From: Streptococcus sp. oral taxon 058 str. F0407
Lineage (GTDB): Bacteria > Bacillota > Bacilli > Lactobacillales > Streptococcaceae
DNA: 35,018 bases
NCBI RefSeq assembly: GCF_000235485.1
Contig: NZ_JH378892.1
Coordinates: forward strand, 1-35,018
Direction of reading: 5' to 3'
Shown: positions 1 to 8,455 of the stretch, piece after piece
How the letters are laid out: each line of letters starts with the position of its first letter
Position numbering within the stretch: position 1 is the stretch's first letter
Notes under the pieces: model-generated
What the model saw: only the letters and a program-made list of their open reading frames with translations
Databases searched by the model: none
Told to the model about the DNA's origin: nothing
Translations under genes and position numbers: made by a program

Positions 1-3
1 CAC

Positions 4-25
4 AAAAAGAGAGGCATAGCCTCTC
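4..25 (-). terminator. Intrinsic terminator after nusG
   Basis: On the minus strand a perfect 7-bp stem (GAGAGGC/GCCTCTC, 3-base loop) is followed directly by TTTTT. It lies just after the nusG stop codon and closes the rpmG-secE-nusG unit. Confidence 0.85.
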
Positions 26-30
26 CGGGG

Positions 31-567
31 TTATAATTCTGCAATTTGATTGAGATTCACTTCTGCAATCGTATCATTACCAAACATGGAGATAATCATC
101 TTCACTTTGTTGTTATCAATTTCAGTAATTTTACCTGTGTAGTCTGCAAAAGCACCATCAATGATGCGGACAGTCTGGCCAACTTCAACGTCAATATCGA
201 ATTCTTGAACAGTTTGTCCCATAGAAACCAGAATATCACGGATTTCTTGCTCCAATAGCGGAGTTGGTTTTGATCTGTTCCCGTGTGACCCGACGAATCC
301 TGTTACGTTAGGGGTGTTTCGAACAACGAACCATGCTTCATCTGTCATGACCATTTCTACAAGGACATAACCCGGAAAGCGATTCTCTTCAATTTCTTTT
401 TTCTTTCCATTTTTCTCTACTTGCACGGTTTGTGTTGGAATCTCAACGCGTAGAATATTATCCAACATGTTATATGTTTGTGCACGTTGCAATAGATTTT
501 CTTTTACCTTATTTTCATAGCCAGAATAAGTTTGCAGAACAAACCATCCCTTGTCAAAACTATCCAT
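31..567 (-). CDS. nusG: Transcription termination/antitermination factor NusG
   Basis: A 178-residue protein that binds RNA polymerase and affects pausing, termination and coupling to the ribosome. The NGN domain spans about residues 6-110 (WFVLQTYSGYENKV near the start, FPGYVLVEM at 64-72). A C-terminal KOW domain follows (about 127-178, with VRIIDGAFADYTGKI). The start is set at the ATG of MDSFDK, because AAAGGAAA lies five bases upstream; an in-frame ATG five codons earlier has no such site. It is the last gene of rpmG-secE-nusG and is followed by a strong terminator. secE-nusG adjacency is nearly universal in bacteria. Length and sequence are normal for streptococci. Confidence 0.97.
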   Translation of the reverse strand: MDSFDKGWFVLQTYSGYENKVKENLLQRAQTYNMLDNILRVEIPTQTVQVEKNGKKKEIEENRFPGYVLVEMVMTDEAWFVVRNTPNVTGFVGSHGNRSKPTPLLEQEIRDILVSMGQTVQEFDIDVEVGQTVRIIDGAFADYTGKITEIDNNKVKMIISMFGNDTIAEVNLNQIAEL

Positions 568-619
568 GATATTTCCTTTCATAATAGAAGAAAGCTAGCA
601 GAAGTTCTCCGCTTTTCTT

Positions 620-796
620 CTAAAAAATGTTAATAAATCGAATCAAACCTGAAACAATCAACTGGTCAAAAATGTAAATGATGACCACAAAGAAGGCTGT
701 GTATTCCATAATGGAGCGAAAATCTCTCCAGCTTTCTTTGCGAGTCGGCCATGTTGTTTCCTTAAGAAGTTTGAAGATATCCTTAATAAAACCCAT
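620..796 (-). CDS. secE: Preprotein translocase subunit SecE
   Basis: A 58-residue single-span membrane protein, the small essential subunit that clamps SecY in the Sec channel. The translation starts MGFIKDIFKLLKETTWPTRK. The TWPTRKES motif before the membrane segment is the SecE signature, and the hydrophobic span lies at about residues 33-51 (FFVVIIYIFDQLIV). The single-TM form is usual for Gram-positive SecE. It begins 9 bases after rpmG ends and lies 52 bases before nusG, so the three are probably cotranscribed. Confidence 0.93.
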   Translation of the reverse strand: MGFIKDIFKLLKETTWPTRKESWRDFRSIMEYTAFFVVIIYIFDQLIVSGLIRFINIF

Positions 797-805
797 CGTT
801 CTCTC

Positions 806-958
806 CTACCTCGTCTCTCTATGTGTCGTATATTTTCCACAATGTTTACAAAATTTATTTACTTCTAGTCGTGTTGGCTTGGGGTTCCCACTAATTTTGA
901 TTGAGTAATTCCTTGAACCGCAAACTGCACAAGCTAGGCTTGCTTTTTTTAGTGCCAT
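806..958 (-). CDS. rpmG: 50S ribosomal protein L33 (zinc-ribbon form)
   Basis: A 50-residue protein beginning [19 protein letters not shown]. Two CxxC pairs (C10/C13 and C37/C40) form a zinc ribbon, marking the C+ type of L33; many Firmicutes also carry zinc-free paralogues. A GGAGG site (ATGGAGGCGTTATG) precedes the ATG. It heads the rpmG-secE-nusG unit behind a strong sigma-A promoter at 977-1005. The rpmG-secE-nusG order is common in Firmicutes. Confidence 0.93.
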   Translation of the reverse strand: MALKKASLACAVCGSRNYSIKISGNPKPTRLEVNKFCKHCGKYTTHRETR

Positions 959-976
959 AACGCCTCCATCTTATCT

Positions 977-1005
977 ATTATAACAAGAAATCTAGGCTTT
1001 GACAA
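977..1005 (-). promoter_or_regulatory. Sigma-A promoter of rpmG-secE-nusG
   Basis: Minus strand: -35 TTGTCA (1000-1005), 17-base spacer, -10 TATAAT (977-982), with an extended TG (TGTTATAAT). The -35 hexamer overlaps a short hairpin AGGCTT-GTCA-AAGCCT (994-1009) lying immediately after the pbp2a stop. That hairpin could be a weak pbp2a terminator, but it lacks a good U-tract. Confidence 0.8.
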
Positions 1006-1010
1006 GCCTC

Positions 1011-3206
1011 TTAACGAAAGAGATTGACGATAGAGTCCCAGATTGTCTGGGCTTTTTCCTTTATCTTTGCATCCGAAATCGCTCGTCCCGCTTCATCTAC
1101 AAGATTTTGAGCACGGCTACGAATATCTCCTATCGGGTCCTCAGACTGGTTTGTCTCATTTTCAACGGCTTGCTTTTTCGTATTTTCTGGTTCAATACCA
1201 TTTTGTTTATAAGCATTCTCAACCGTAAAAGTGCTGCCAGGAGTGTAAGGCAAAATAGTATTAGCCATACTTCTAAAGACGTGGGCTGCTCCATTCGAAG
1301 TAGAACCTGCTAGATAATGGTTCTCATCTGTTGTTGGGAAGCCGAGCCAGTGGCTAATTACCACATCTGGAGTATAGCCAATCACCCACTGGTCACTAGT
1401 ATATTCTGGATTAAAAGCAGCCTCAGTAGTACCTGTTTTCCCAGCCATAACATAATCGGCAGGTGAAGAACTAATCCCTGTCCCATTGGTAAATGTTCCT
1501 AGCATCATACTGGTCATTTTATCGGCTACCGACTTATCGATCACTCGTTTTTGGGAATTTTTATGGCTCTTGATGACCTGTCCACTGGCATTTTCGATTC
1601 GAGTGATGAAATGCGCTTCAGGCATTAGACCTCCATTAGCAAAGGCTGCATAGGCTTGCGCCATCTGGAGAGGATTCGTCTCTACTCCTCCACCTAGGGC
1701 AACTCCGAGAACTCGGTCAACTTTCTCCATATCAAGACCAAATCTCGTCCCAGCTTCAAAAGCCTTATTGATCCCCAAATCATTTACAGTCGCAACCGCT
1801 GGTAGGTTGAGTGATTCTGCCAAGGCTTGATACATAGGTACTTCAGGAGAAGTCTTAATACCAGCATAGTTGTCTACTCGATAACTGTCATACTGCATGG
1901 TGTGGTTGTCCAGTTGCTTGTTCAGAGCCCATCCAGCTTCCACAGCTGGAGTATAAACGACCAAAGGCTTAATCGTCGAGCCTGGACTACGTTTAGACTG
2001 AGTAGCATAGTTAAAATTACGGAAGCCTGTTTTGTCATCACCAGCTACGCGACCGACAACTCCACGTACTCCACCTGTTTTAGGCTCTAGAGCAACACTA
2101 CCTGATTCAGCATGCGTTCCGTCTTCTGCCGTTGGAAATAGCGCAGTGTTTTCGTAAATAACCTGCATGTTGGCTTGGTAGTTCTGATCAAGTTGCGTAT
2201 AGATTCGATAGCCATTGTTGACAATCTCTTCTTCTGTCAGATTATACTTGGAAACTGCTTCGTTGACAACTGCGTCAAAATAGGATGGGTAACGATAATC
2301 AGAAATCTTACCTTCATACTTATCTTGCAATTGAGAAGCCATATCTACTCCAGCTGCTTCAGTTTCTTGATTTTTATCAATATAGCCTGCCGCAACCATA
2401 TTTTGTAGCACCGTATCCCTGCGGTTAGTCGAATCTTCAATGGAATTCAAAGGATTATACAACTCTGGTCCCTTGAGCATCCCAGCTAGAGTCGCCGCCT
2501 GGTTAAGTGATAATTCCGCAGCCGATACGCCGAAATATTTCTTACTCGCATCCTCTACACCCCAGACGCCATTTCCAAAGTAGGCGTTATTGAGGTACAT
2601 AGTAAGGATTTGCTCCTTGCTGTATTTTTTTGTCAATTCTAAAGCTAGGAAAAACTCCTTGGCCTTCCGTTCAACAGTTTGATCTTGAGATAGATAGGCA
2701 TTTTTCGCCAACTGTTGGGTGATGGTAGAACCGCCTCCAGAACGACCTGCTGTGACAATAGCTAGAAAGAAACGACCATAGTTAATTCCATCATTTTTAT
2801 AGAAGGAACGATCCTCTGTCGCGACGACAGCGTTCTGCAAGTCTTTACTGATATCTGTCAGCTCAACATAGGTTCCCTTTTGACCGGACAGGGCACCTGC
2901 CTCTTTTTCTTCACGGTCAAAAATCAGGGTTCGCGTTTTCAAGGCATTTTGCAAGTCATTGACATTGGTGGACTTGGCTATTGCAAATAGGTAGGTCCCT
3001 ACTAACAAACCAACACTCAAACCTAGTATAACGACAATCTTTGTTAAATGATAGCGACGCCAGAATTTTCGAATCGGACCCACATGGCCTAATTTTTTTC
3101 TATCGCTCCGTGAACGACGCATGCTAGTTGAATCCGACTCAGTCGATTCACTCGTTTCTTTTTTAAAGAGAGAAAGGAACTTCTCAAATAATTTATCTAA
3201 TTTCAT
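1011..3206 (-). CDS. pbp2a: Class A penicillin-binding protein 2a
   Basis: A 731-residue bifunctional peptidoglycan synthase that polymerises glycan strands and cross-links peptides outside the membrane. It has a cytoplasmic basic N-terminus and one membrane span (about 56-77). A GT51 glycosyltransferase domain follows, with catalytic E131 in ATEDRSFY and GGGSTITQQ at 157-165. The transpeptidase domain carries S410-TIK, S464-L-N466 and K589-T-G. A Ser/Thr/Asn-rich, then Ala/Lys-rich tail ends the protein. All catalytic motifs are intact. The protein matches pneumococcal Pbp2a closely from memory, including length and the S410 position. No Shine-Dalgarno is visible; the -10 box ends six bases before the ATG. 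Confidence 0.97.
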   Translation of the reverse strand: MKLDKLFEKFLSLFKKETSESTESDSTSMRRSRSDRKKLGHVGPIRKFWRRYHLTKIVVILGLSVGLLVGTYLFAIAKSTNVNDLQNALKTRTLIFDREEKEAGALSGQKGTYVELTDISKDLQNAVVATEDRSFYKNDGINYGRFFLAIVTAGRSGGGSTITQQLAKNAYLSQDQTVERKAKEFFLALELTKKYSKEQILTMYLNNAYFGNGVWGVEDASKKYFGVSAAELSLNQAATLAGMLKGPELYNPLNSIEDSTNRRDTVLQNMVAAGYIDKNQETEAAGVDMASQLQDKYEGKISDYRYPSYFDAVVNEAVSKYNLTEEEIVNNGYRIYTQLDQNYQANMQVIYENTALFPTAEDGTHAESGSVALEPKTGGVRGVVGRVAGDDKTGFRNFNYATQSKRSPGSTIKPLVVYTPAVEAGWALNKQLDNHTMQYDSYRVDNYAGIKTSPEVPMYQALAESLNLPAVATVNDLGINKAFEAGTRFGLDMEKVDRVLGVALGGGVETNPLQMAQAYAAFANGGLMPEAHFITRIENASGQVIKSHKNSQKRVIDKSVADKMTSMMLGTFTNGTGISSSPADYVMAGKTGTTEAAFNPEYTSDQWVIGYTPDVVISHWLGFPTTDENHYLAGSTSNGAAHVFRSMANTILPYTPGSTFTVENAYKQNGIEPENTKKQAVENETNQSEDPIGDIRSRAQNLVDEAGRAISDAKIKEKAQTIWDSIVNLFR

Positions 3207-3212
3207 GCGTTT

Positions 3213-3241
3213 ATTTTATCATCTTCACCATAGGAACTCAA
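3213..3241 (-). promoter_or_regulatory. Putative pbp2a promoter abutting the start codon
   Basis: Minus strand: -35 TTGAGT (3236-3241), 17-base spacer, extended -10 TGATAAAAT (hexamer 3213-3218). The -10 ends 6 bases before the ATG at 3206-3204, so transcription would begin at or next to the ATG. The hexamers are imperfect, so this is an inference from spacing and the extended TG. Confidence 0.55.
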
Positions 3242-3277
3242 GAATTTAGCTACTCCCTATCCAAACAGGTCTTTTTT

Positions 3278-3286
3278 TGTTACAAT
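3278..3286 (+). promoter_or_regulatory. Extended -10 promoter of the pseudouridine synthase gene
   Basis: TGTTACAAT (hexamer TACAAT at 3281-3286) fits an extended -10. There is no recognisable -35 at 17 bases. The ATG follows after only 6 bases (3293), which predicts a leaderless or nearly leaderless mRNA. Confidence 0.55.
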
Positions 3287-3292
3287 ATCTGT

Positions 3293-4168
3293 ATGCAATT
3301 CACATTTACATTACCCGAATCCTTGCCTCAAATGACGGTCAAACAATTTCTAGAGGAACAACTCCTCATTCCTAGAAAAATCCGTCATTTTTTGAGAATC
3401 AAGAAGAACATCCAAATCAATCAAAAACAAGTTCACTGGAACGAGATGGTGAAGCCAGGGGATATTTGCCAATTGACTTTTGACGAGGAAGATTATCCCC
3501 CAAAGGAAATCCTTTGGGGAAATCCAGACCTCGTTCAGGAGATTTACCAAGACCAACATCTCATCGTTGTTAACAAACCTGAGGGCATGAAAACACACGG
3601 TAATCAACCAGATGAAATTGCTCTACTCAACCATGTCTCTGCTTACGTCGGGCAAACTTGCTATGTTGTTCATCGCCTGGATATGGAAACAAGCGGCTTA
3701 GTGCTTTTTGCTAAAAATCCTTTTATCCTACCCATTCTCAATCGTTTGTTGGAGAAAAAAGAAATCGCTCGTGAGTACTGGGCACTCATAGAAGGGCAAG
3801 TAGGGAGTAAAGAACTTATCTTCCGAGATAAAATTGGTCGTGATCGACACGATCGCAGAAAACGAGTGGTGGATTCTAAAAAGGGGCAACATGCTGAAAC
3901 ACAGGTAAGCCGATTAAAGCAATTTCCAAATAAGACTTCTCTTGTTCGTTGCAAACTAAAGACCGGTCGAACGCATCAAATCCGTGTTCACCTTTCTCAC
4001 CATAAGCACCCTATCCTAGGTGATCCTCTCTATAATAGTAAATCAAAGGCAAGTCGGCTTATGCTCCACGCCTTTCGACTTTCCTTTACCCATCCGCTTA
4101 CCTTAGAAAAGTTGAGCTTCACTGCTCTTTCTGATACATTTGAGAGAGAATTAAAAAAGAATGGATGA
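3293..4168 (+). CDS. RluD/RluA-family RNA pseudouridine synthase
   Basis: A 291-residue enzyme predicted to isomerise uridine to pseudouridine in rRNA or tRNA. After an N-terminal basic, S4-like region (about 14-65) the catalytic domain starts near YQDQHLIVVNKPEG (85-98). It contains the family signature HRLDMETSG with catalytic D130, and KTGRTHQIRVHLSHHKHPILGD follows towards the C-terminus. Which RNA site it modifies cannot be told from sequence. It is divergent from pbp2a, with an 86-base spacer, and converges on gap. It has its own terminator plus a shared one. No Shine-Dalgarno precedes the ATG. Confidence 0.9.
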   Translation: MQFTFTLPESLPQMTVKQFLEEQLLIPRKIRHFLRIKKNIQINQKQVHWNEMVKPGDICQLTFDEEDYPPKEILWGNPDLVQEIYQDQHLIVVNKPEGMKTHGNQPDEIALLNHVSAYVGQTCYVVHRLDMETSGLVLFAKNPFILPILNRLLEKKEIAREYWALIEGQVGSKELIFRDKIGRDRHDRRKRVVDSKKGQHAETQVSRLKQFPNKTSLVRCKLKTGRTHQIRVHLSHHKHPILGDPLYNSKSKASRLMLHAFRLSFTHPLTLEKLSFTALSDTFERELKKNG

Positions 4169-4187
4169 CTGCTAAATCATCCATTTT
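4160..4187 (+). terminator. Hairpin overlapping the end of the pseudouridine synthase gene
   Basis: AATGGATGA (4160-4168) pairs perfectly with TCATCCATT (4177-4185) across an 8-base loop, then TT. The stop codon TGA is part of the stem. The U-tract is short, so it may assist the stronger terminator at 4205-4235. Confidence 0.6.
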
Positions 4188-4204
4188 GTTTTATCTAAAA
4201 ATAG

Positions 4205-4235
4205 AAAAAGCAAGACCAACAGGCCTTGCTTTTTT
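4205..4235. terminator. Bidirectional terminator between convergent genes
   Basis: AAAAAGCAAGACC and GGCCTTGCTTTTT form a long stem around AACA, with A-tract and T-tract flanks. It can serve the pseudouridine synthase on the plus strand and gap on the minus strand. Confidence 0.85.
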
Positions 4236-4248
4236 ATCGACTCAGGAA

Positions 4249-5259
4249 TTATTTAGCGATTTTCGCGAAGTATTCAAGAGTACGTACAAGTTGTGCAGTG
4301 TATGACATTTCGTTGTCGTACCATGATACAACTTTAACCAATTGTTTACCGTCAACATCAAGAACTTTAGTTTGAGTTGCGTCAAACAATGAACCGTAAG
4401 ACATACCTACGATATCTGAAGATACGATTGGATCTTCTGTGTAACCGTATGATTCGTTTGAAGCTGCTTTCATAGCTGCGTTTACTTCATCAACAGTAAC
4501 GTTCTTTTCAAGAACAGCAACCAATTCAGTAACTGATCCAGTTGGAGTTGGAACTCGTTGTGCAGATCCGTCAAGTTTACCGTTCAATTCTGGGATTACA
4601 AGACCGATAGCTTTAGCAGCACCAGTTGAGTTAGGAACGATGTTTGCAGCACCAGCGCGAGCACGGCGAAGGTCACCACCACGGTGTGGTCCGTCAAGGA
4701 TCATTTGGTCACCAGTGTAAGCGTGGATAGTAGTCATCAATCCTTCTACAACACCGAAGTTGTCTTGAAGAGCTTTAGCCATTGGAGCCAAGCAGTTTGT
4801 AGTACATGAAGCACCTGAGATAACTGTTTCAGTACCATCAAGAACGTCGTGGTTAGTGTTAAATACAACTGTTTTAACGTCGTTTCCACCAGGAGCAGTG
4901 ATAACAACTTTTTTAGCTCCACCAGCGTGCAAGTGTTTTTCAGCTGCTGCTTTCTTAGCAAAGAAACCAGTTGCTTCAAGAACGATTTCTACACCGTCAG
5001 TAGCCCAGTCGATTTGTTCTGGATCACGTTCAGCAGAAACTTTAACGAATTTACCGTTAACTTCGAATCCACCTTCTTTAACTTCTACAGTACCGTCGAA
5101 ACGACCTTGAGTTGTGTCGTATTTCAACAAGTGTGCAAGCATAACTGGATCTGTAAGGTCGTTGATGCGAGTAACTTCAACACCTTCTACGTTTTGGATA
5201 CGGCGGAAAGCAAGACGACCGATACGTCCGAAACCGTTAATACCAACTTTAACTACCAT
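4249..5259 (-). CDS. gap: Glyceraldehyde-3-phosphate dehydrogenase (phosphorylating)
   Basis: A 336-residue glycolytic enzyme that oxidises glyceraldehyde-3-phosphate to 1,3-bisphosphoglycerate with NAD+. It has the Rossmann motif [13 protein letters not shown] (residues 8-20), the catalytic SCTTNCLAP with C152, and H179 in [10 protein letters not shown]. The start is the ATG of [11 protein letters not shown], preceded by AAGGAGG eight bases away; a longer reading frame upstream has no such signal. In streptococci this protein is also found at the cell surface as a plasmin(ogen) receptor (established knowledge). It is monocistronic, between its own promoter and a bidirectional terminator. Confidence 0.98.
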   Translation of the reverse strand: MVVKVGINGFGRIGRLAFRRIQNVEGVEVTRINDLTDPVMLAHLLKYDTTQGRFDGTVEVKEGGFEVNGKFVKVSAERDPEQIDWATDGVEIVLEATGFFAKKAAAEKHLHAGGAKKVVITAPGGNDVKTVVFNTNHDVLDGTETVISGASCTTNCLAPMAKALQDNFGVVEGLMTTIHAYTGDQMILDGPHRGGDLRRARAGAANIVPNSTGAAKAIGLVIPELNGKLDGSAQRVPTPTGSVTELVAVLEKNVTVDEVNAAMKAASNESYGYTEDPIVSSDIVGMSYGSLFDATQTKVLDVDGKQLVKVVSWYDNEMSYTAQLVRTLEYFAKIAK

Positions 5260-5345
5260 TAGTGATTTCCTCCTTATGAAAATCCTGAAAATTTTATTGT
5301 GAAAAGAGTAACTTGAATCACTACAAATCACCTTTCAACATTATT

Positions 5346-5374
5346 ATTATATAACTATTTAAGTAGAATTGCAA
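5346..5374 (-). promoter_or_regulatory. Sigma-A promoter of gap
   Basis: Minus strand: -35 TTGCAA (5369-5374), 17-base spacer, -10 TATAAT (5346-5351). It gives a leader of about 80 bases containing an imperfect inverted repeat, TTGAA...TTCAA (5313-5338). Confidence 0.75.
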
Positions 5375-5514
5375 GTACGGGCGTTGTTTTTCTATCTTGC
5401 TTTTCTACTTTTCAATCCCCTTCATTCACCTAGGCTTTTATTTCTAGAACCTTCTATCCTATCCACATAATCTTCTCTTCTCACAGTTCAACTCTAACTT
5501 CAGAAATAGGACTA

Positions 5515-5543
5515 TGAAAAGAGACAGGATTTCTCCTGCCTCT
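5515..5543 (-). terminator. Intrinsic terminator of adhE
   Basis: Minus strand: AGAGGCAGGA pairs with TCCTGTCTCT (10 bp, one G-U) around GAAA, then TTTTC. It lies 14 bases past the adhE stop. Between it and the gap promoter (5375-5514) I see no gene. Confidence 0.85.
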
Positions 5544-5557
5544 AGGCTGATAAACGA

Positions 5558-8209
5558 TTATTTACGACGTCCTGGACGTTCTGCATAACCATAGTATGCA
5601 TCTGCCATGATTTCTTCCATGTCAGCTACCATTGGCAAGCGTGGGTTTGCAGGTGAACATTGATCTTCATAAGCTAGAAGAGCGATTTCATGCAAGCTAT
5701 CTTTCCAAGCTTTTTCATCGATTCCTTGGTCTTTGAAGTTCATCTTGATACCTACTGCAACACCAAGTTCGTAAACAGCTTTAGCATATGCTTCAACTGC
5801 TTCTTCTGGAGTTGAGTGAGGCAATCCAAGCATTTTCGCGATGTCTTGGAATTTCTCATCAGCTTTCCAGTAGTTGTATTTAGGCCATGTAGTAGTCTTA
5901 GATGGACGAGTTCCGTTGTAACGGATAACGTATGGAAGCAAGATAGCGTTTGTACGTCCGTGAACAGTATGGTGAACACCACCGATCTTGTGGGCCATTG
6001 AGTGGCTCATACCAAGGAAGGCATTGGCGAAGGCCATACCAGCCATTGTAGATGCATTATGCATTTTTTCACGTGCTTCTGGGTCAGCTGTCTTAACAGA
6101 TTTTTCCAACCATTCAAAGACAAGTTTGATTGTTTGAAGCGCAATACCGTCTGTGTAGTCGTTAGCAAAGTTTGAAGTGTAGGCTTCAGTCGCGTGTGTC
6201 AAGACGTCCATACCTGTATCAGCTGCGATGAAGTCAGGAACTGATTCAACCAAAGCAGGGTCAACAATCGCAATAGTTGGTGTCAATGAGTAGTCAGCCA
6301 ATGGGTATTTGCGGTTGTTTTTCTTATCAGAGATAACGGCAAATGGTGTTACTTCTGAACCTGTACCAGAAGTTGTTGGGATACCGATGTACTTCGCTTT
6401 CTTACCAAGTGATGGGAAGCGGAAGGCACGTTTACGGATGTCCATGAATTTTTGAACCAAGTCACGGAAGTCGATTTCTGGTTGTTCGTAGAAGAGCCAC
6501 ATTACTTTGGCTGCGTCCATTGGAGAACCACCACCAAGAGCGATAATTGTATCTGGTTCAAATGCTTTCATCACTTCAGCACCACGTTCTACAGTTGTGA
6601 TGTCTGGATCTGGTTCAACATCTGAGAAGACTTGGATGGTTACACGGTTGCTGCGTTTGTTCAATTGGTCGATAACACGTTGAACAAAGCCAAGTTTTTC
6701 GATCGATTTGTCAGTAACAATCATAACGCGTTCAATATCTTCACATGTTTGAAGATATTGGATAGAATTGCGTTCGAAGTAAATTTTTGAAGGAACTTTA
6801 AACCATTGCATATTATTTCTACGTTTCCCTACTTTCTTGATGTTTAGAAGGTTGATCGCACTCACGTTATCACCAACTGAGTTGTGTCCATATGAGCCAC
6901 ATCCAAGTGTCAATGATGGAATGAAGGCATTGTATACGTCACCGATACCACCGAAAGTAGATGGAGAGTTCCAGATAATACGCATAGCTTTGATTTCTGT
7001 ACCAAAGCGTTTAGCAAGAGCTTCGTCTTTTGTATGGATAGCCGCTGAGTGACCAAGTCCGTTAAACTCAACCATTTGGCGAGCTTTTTTAAGACCGTCT
7101 TCTGTATCTTCAGCTTTTAGGACAGCGATGACTGGTGACAATTTTTCACGAGTCAATGGTTCTTTTGGTCCTACTTCTGCACATTCTGCAGCCAAGATGT
7201 TCGTACCTTCTGGAACGCTGAATCCTGCTTGTTCTGCAATCCATGCAGCTGGTTTACCAACGATATTTGCGTTGAGTTTAGCACCCGCGCAGTTTTTGCT
7301 GTTTGCTTTAGCGCCAAAGCAAAATTCTTCAAGAAGAGCTTTTTCTTTTTTGTTTACAAAGTAAGTGTGGTATGATTTGAATTCTTCTACAAATTCGTCA
7401 TACACTTCTTTATCAATGATAACAGCTTGTTCTGATGCACAGACCATCCCATTATCAAATGATTTAGACATAACGATGTCGTGAGCAGCTTGACGGAGGT
7501 CGGCAGATTTTTCTACATAAGCAGGAACGTTTCCGGCACCTACCCCAAGAGCTGGTTTCCCACATGAGTAAGCAGCCTTAACCATAGCATTCCCACCAGT
7601 TGCGAGGATAGTCGCAACACCTTCGTGGTTCATAAGTGCCCCAGTTGCTTCCATAGATGGCTCTGTAATCCATTGAACACAGTTTTCAGGTGCACCGGCT
7701 GCGATGGCTGCATCACGAACGATTTGTGCAGCATGAGCAGAAGATTCTTGAGCTGATGGGTGGAAGGCGAAAACGATTGGGTTACGTGTCTTCAAAGCAA
7801 TCAATGATTTGAAAATCGCTGTTGAAGTTGGGTTTGTTGTTGGAGTGATACCACAAATAACTCCGACCGGCTCCGCAATCTTCGTCAAACCTGTAATTGG
7901 ATCATCTTCGATAACTCCAGCTGTTTTAACTCCACGCATATTGTTCACTACGTGTTCACAGGCAAATAGATTTTTTGTCGCCTTATCTTCAAATACACCA
8001 CGACCAGTTTCTTCAACTGCGTGTTGTGCAAGGATACCGTGCGCATCAAGTGCTGCAACTGAAGCTTTTGCTACGATGTAGTCAACTTGCTCTTGGTTCA
8101 ACTTGCGCATTTCATCAAGCGCAACCAAGGCTTTTTTCACGAGACCGTCGACATGCTTTTCAGCAGCAAGTTGTTTTTCCTCTGGTGTTACTGTTTTTTT
8201 ATCAGCCAT
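5558..8209 (-). CDS. adhE: Bifunctional acetaldehyde-CoA/alcohol dehydrogenase AdhE
   Basis: An 883-residue fusion enzyme that reduces acetyl-CoA to acetaldehyde and then ethanol, regenerating two NAD+ during mixed-acid fermentation. The N-terminal aldehyde dehydrogenase half (about 1-445) has catalytic C257 in FDNGMVCASEQ and a glycine motif GVGAGNVPAYV. The C-terminal iron-dependent alcohol dehydrogenase half (about 455-883) has GGGSPMDAAKVMW for NAD binding. Its metal ligands fall in DTGMDVLTHATEAY and SHSMAHKIGGVHHTVHG. The start is the ATG of MADKK, behind GGAGG five bases upstream. AdhE proteins polymerise into spirosomes (family knowledge). Upstream lies a Rex/CcpA-like control region. 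Confidence 0.97.
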   Translation of the reverse strand: MADKKTVTPEEKQLAAEKHVDGLVKKALVALDEMRKLNQEQVDYIVAKASVAALDAHGILAQHAVEETGRGVFEDKATKNLFACEHVVNNMRGVKTAGVIEDDPITGLTKIAEPVGVICGITPTTNPTSTAIFKSLIALKTRNPIVFAFHPSAQESSAHAAQIVRDAAIAAGAPENCVQWITEPSMEATGALMNHEGVATILATGGNAMVKAAYSCGKPALGVGAGNVPAYVEKSADLRQAAHDIVMSKSFDNGMVCASEQAVIIDKEVYDEFVEEFKSYHTYFVNKKEKALLEEFCFGAKANSKNCAGAKLNANIVGKPAAWIAEQAGFSVPEGTNILAAECAEVGPKEPLTREKLSPVIAVLKAEDTEDGLKKARQMVEFNGLGHSAAIHTKDEALAKRFGTEIKAMRIIWNSPSTFGGIGDVYNAFIPSLTLGCGSYGHNSVGDNVSAINLLNIKKVGKRRNNMQWFKVPSKIYFERNSIQYLQTCEDIERVMIVTDKSIEKLGFVQRVIDQLNKRSNRVTIQVFSDVEPDPDITTVERGAEVMKAFEPDTIIALGGGSPMDAAKVMWLFYEQPEIDFRDLVQKFMDIRKRAFRFPSLGKKAKYIGIPTTSGTGSEVTPFAVISDKKNNRKYPLADYSLTPTIAIVDPALVESVPDFIAADTGMDVLTHATEAYTSNFANDYTDGIALQTIKLVFEWLEKSVKTADPEAREKMHNASTMAGMAFANAFLGMSHSMAHKIGGVHHTVHGRTNAILLPYVIRYNGTRPSKTTTWPKYNYWKADEKFQDIAKMLGLPHSTPEEAVEAYAKAVYELGVAVGIKMNFKDQGIDEKAWKDSLHEIALLAYEDQCSPANPRLPMVADMEEIMADAYYGYAERPGRRK

Positions 8210-8242
8210 ATTATCCTCCATAGCCTTTAAGGACGTTATCCT

Positions 8243-8260
8243 TTGTTAATTTTTTCACAA
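8243..8260 (-). promoter_or_regulatory. Rex-like operator at the adhE transcription start
   Basis: Minus strand 18-mer TTGTGAAAAAATTAACAA. It matches the Rex pattern TTGTGAA-N4-TTCACAA at all but one position. It lies just downstream of the -10 box, where a bound repressor would block initiation. Rex senses NADH/NAD+, and adhE is a recognised Rex target in streptococci (established knowledge). Confidence 0.7.
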
Positions 8261-8264
8261 GTTC

Positions 8265-8293
8265 ATTATAACTCTTTTTTTATAATTTGTAAA
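8265..8293 (-). promoter_or_regulatory. Sigma-A promoter of adhE
   Basis: Minus strand: -35 TTTACA (8288-8293), 17-base spacer, -10 TATAAT (8265-8270). The leader would be about 50 bases and contains the Rex-like site. Confidence 0.8.
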
Positions 8294-8307
8294 CAGTTTC
8301 ATGTAGG

Positions 8308-8416
8308 TTTCACAAAGAAATTTTATTCATTTGTGAAATTTTTCTCAATGTTGCGGTGCTACGGGATTTTGCTCTATCGATTGTGAAATTGTGATAAAAA
8401 TTTTTTTATTTCACAA
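8308..8416. promoter_or_regulatory. Cluster of Rex-like half and full sites upstream of adhE
   Basis: This stretch holds TTTCACAAA (8308-8316); an 18-mer TTGTGAAATTTTTCTCAA (8331-8348) one substitution from TTGTGAA-N4-TTCACAA; a half-site TTGTGAAAT (8381-8389); and ATTTCACAA (8408-8416). The last two also form an inverted repeat 18 bases apart. Four copies of one half-site in about 110 bases are unlikely by chance even in AT-rich DNA. Confidence 0.55.
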
Positions 8417-8455
8417 AGTTTTTCTGATTGATAGTTATTTATCGAATCCAAGCAT

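Noticed and set aside
658..840. 60-codon minus-strand frame overlapping secE and rpmG
   Set aside because: The correct frames there encode SecE and L33; this one is an offset frame spanning the two.
4849..5262. 137-codon plus-strand frame opposite gap
   Set aside because: Antisense shadow of a strongly codon-biased gene; no motif, no promoter.
5298..5306. TTGTGAAAA half-site in the gap leader as a Rex operator
   Set aside because: Only one half matches and the other arm is absent, so chance is likely in AT-rich DNA.
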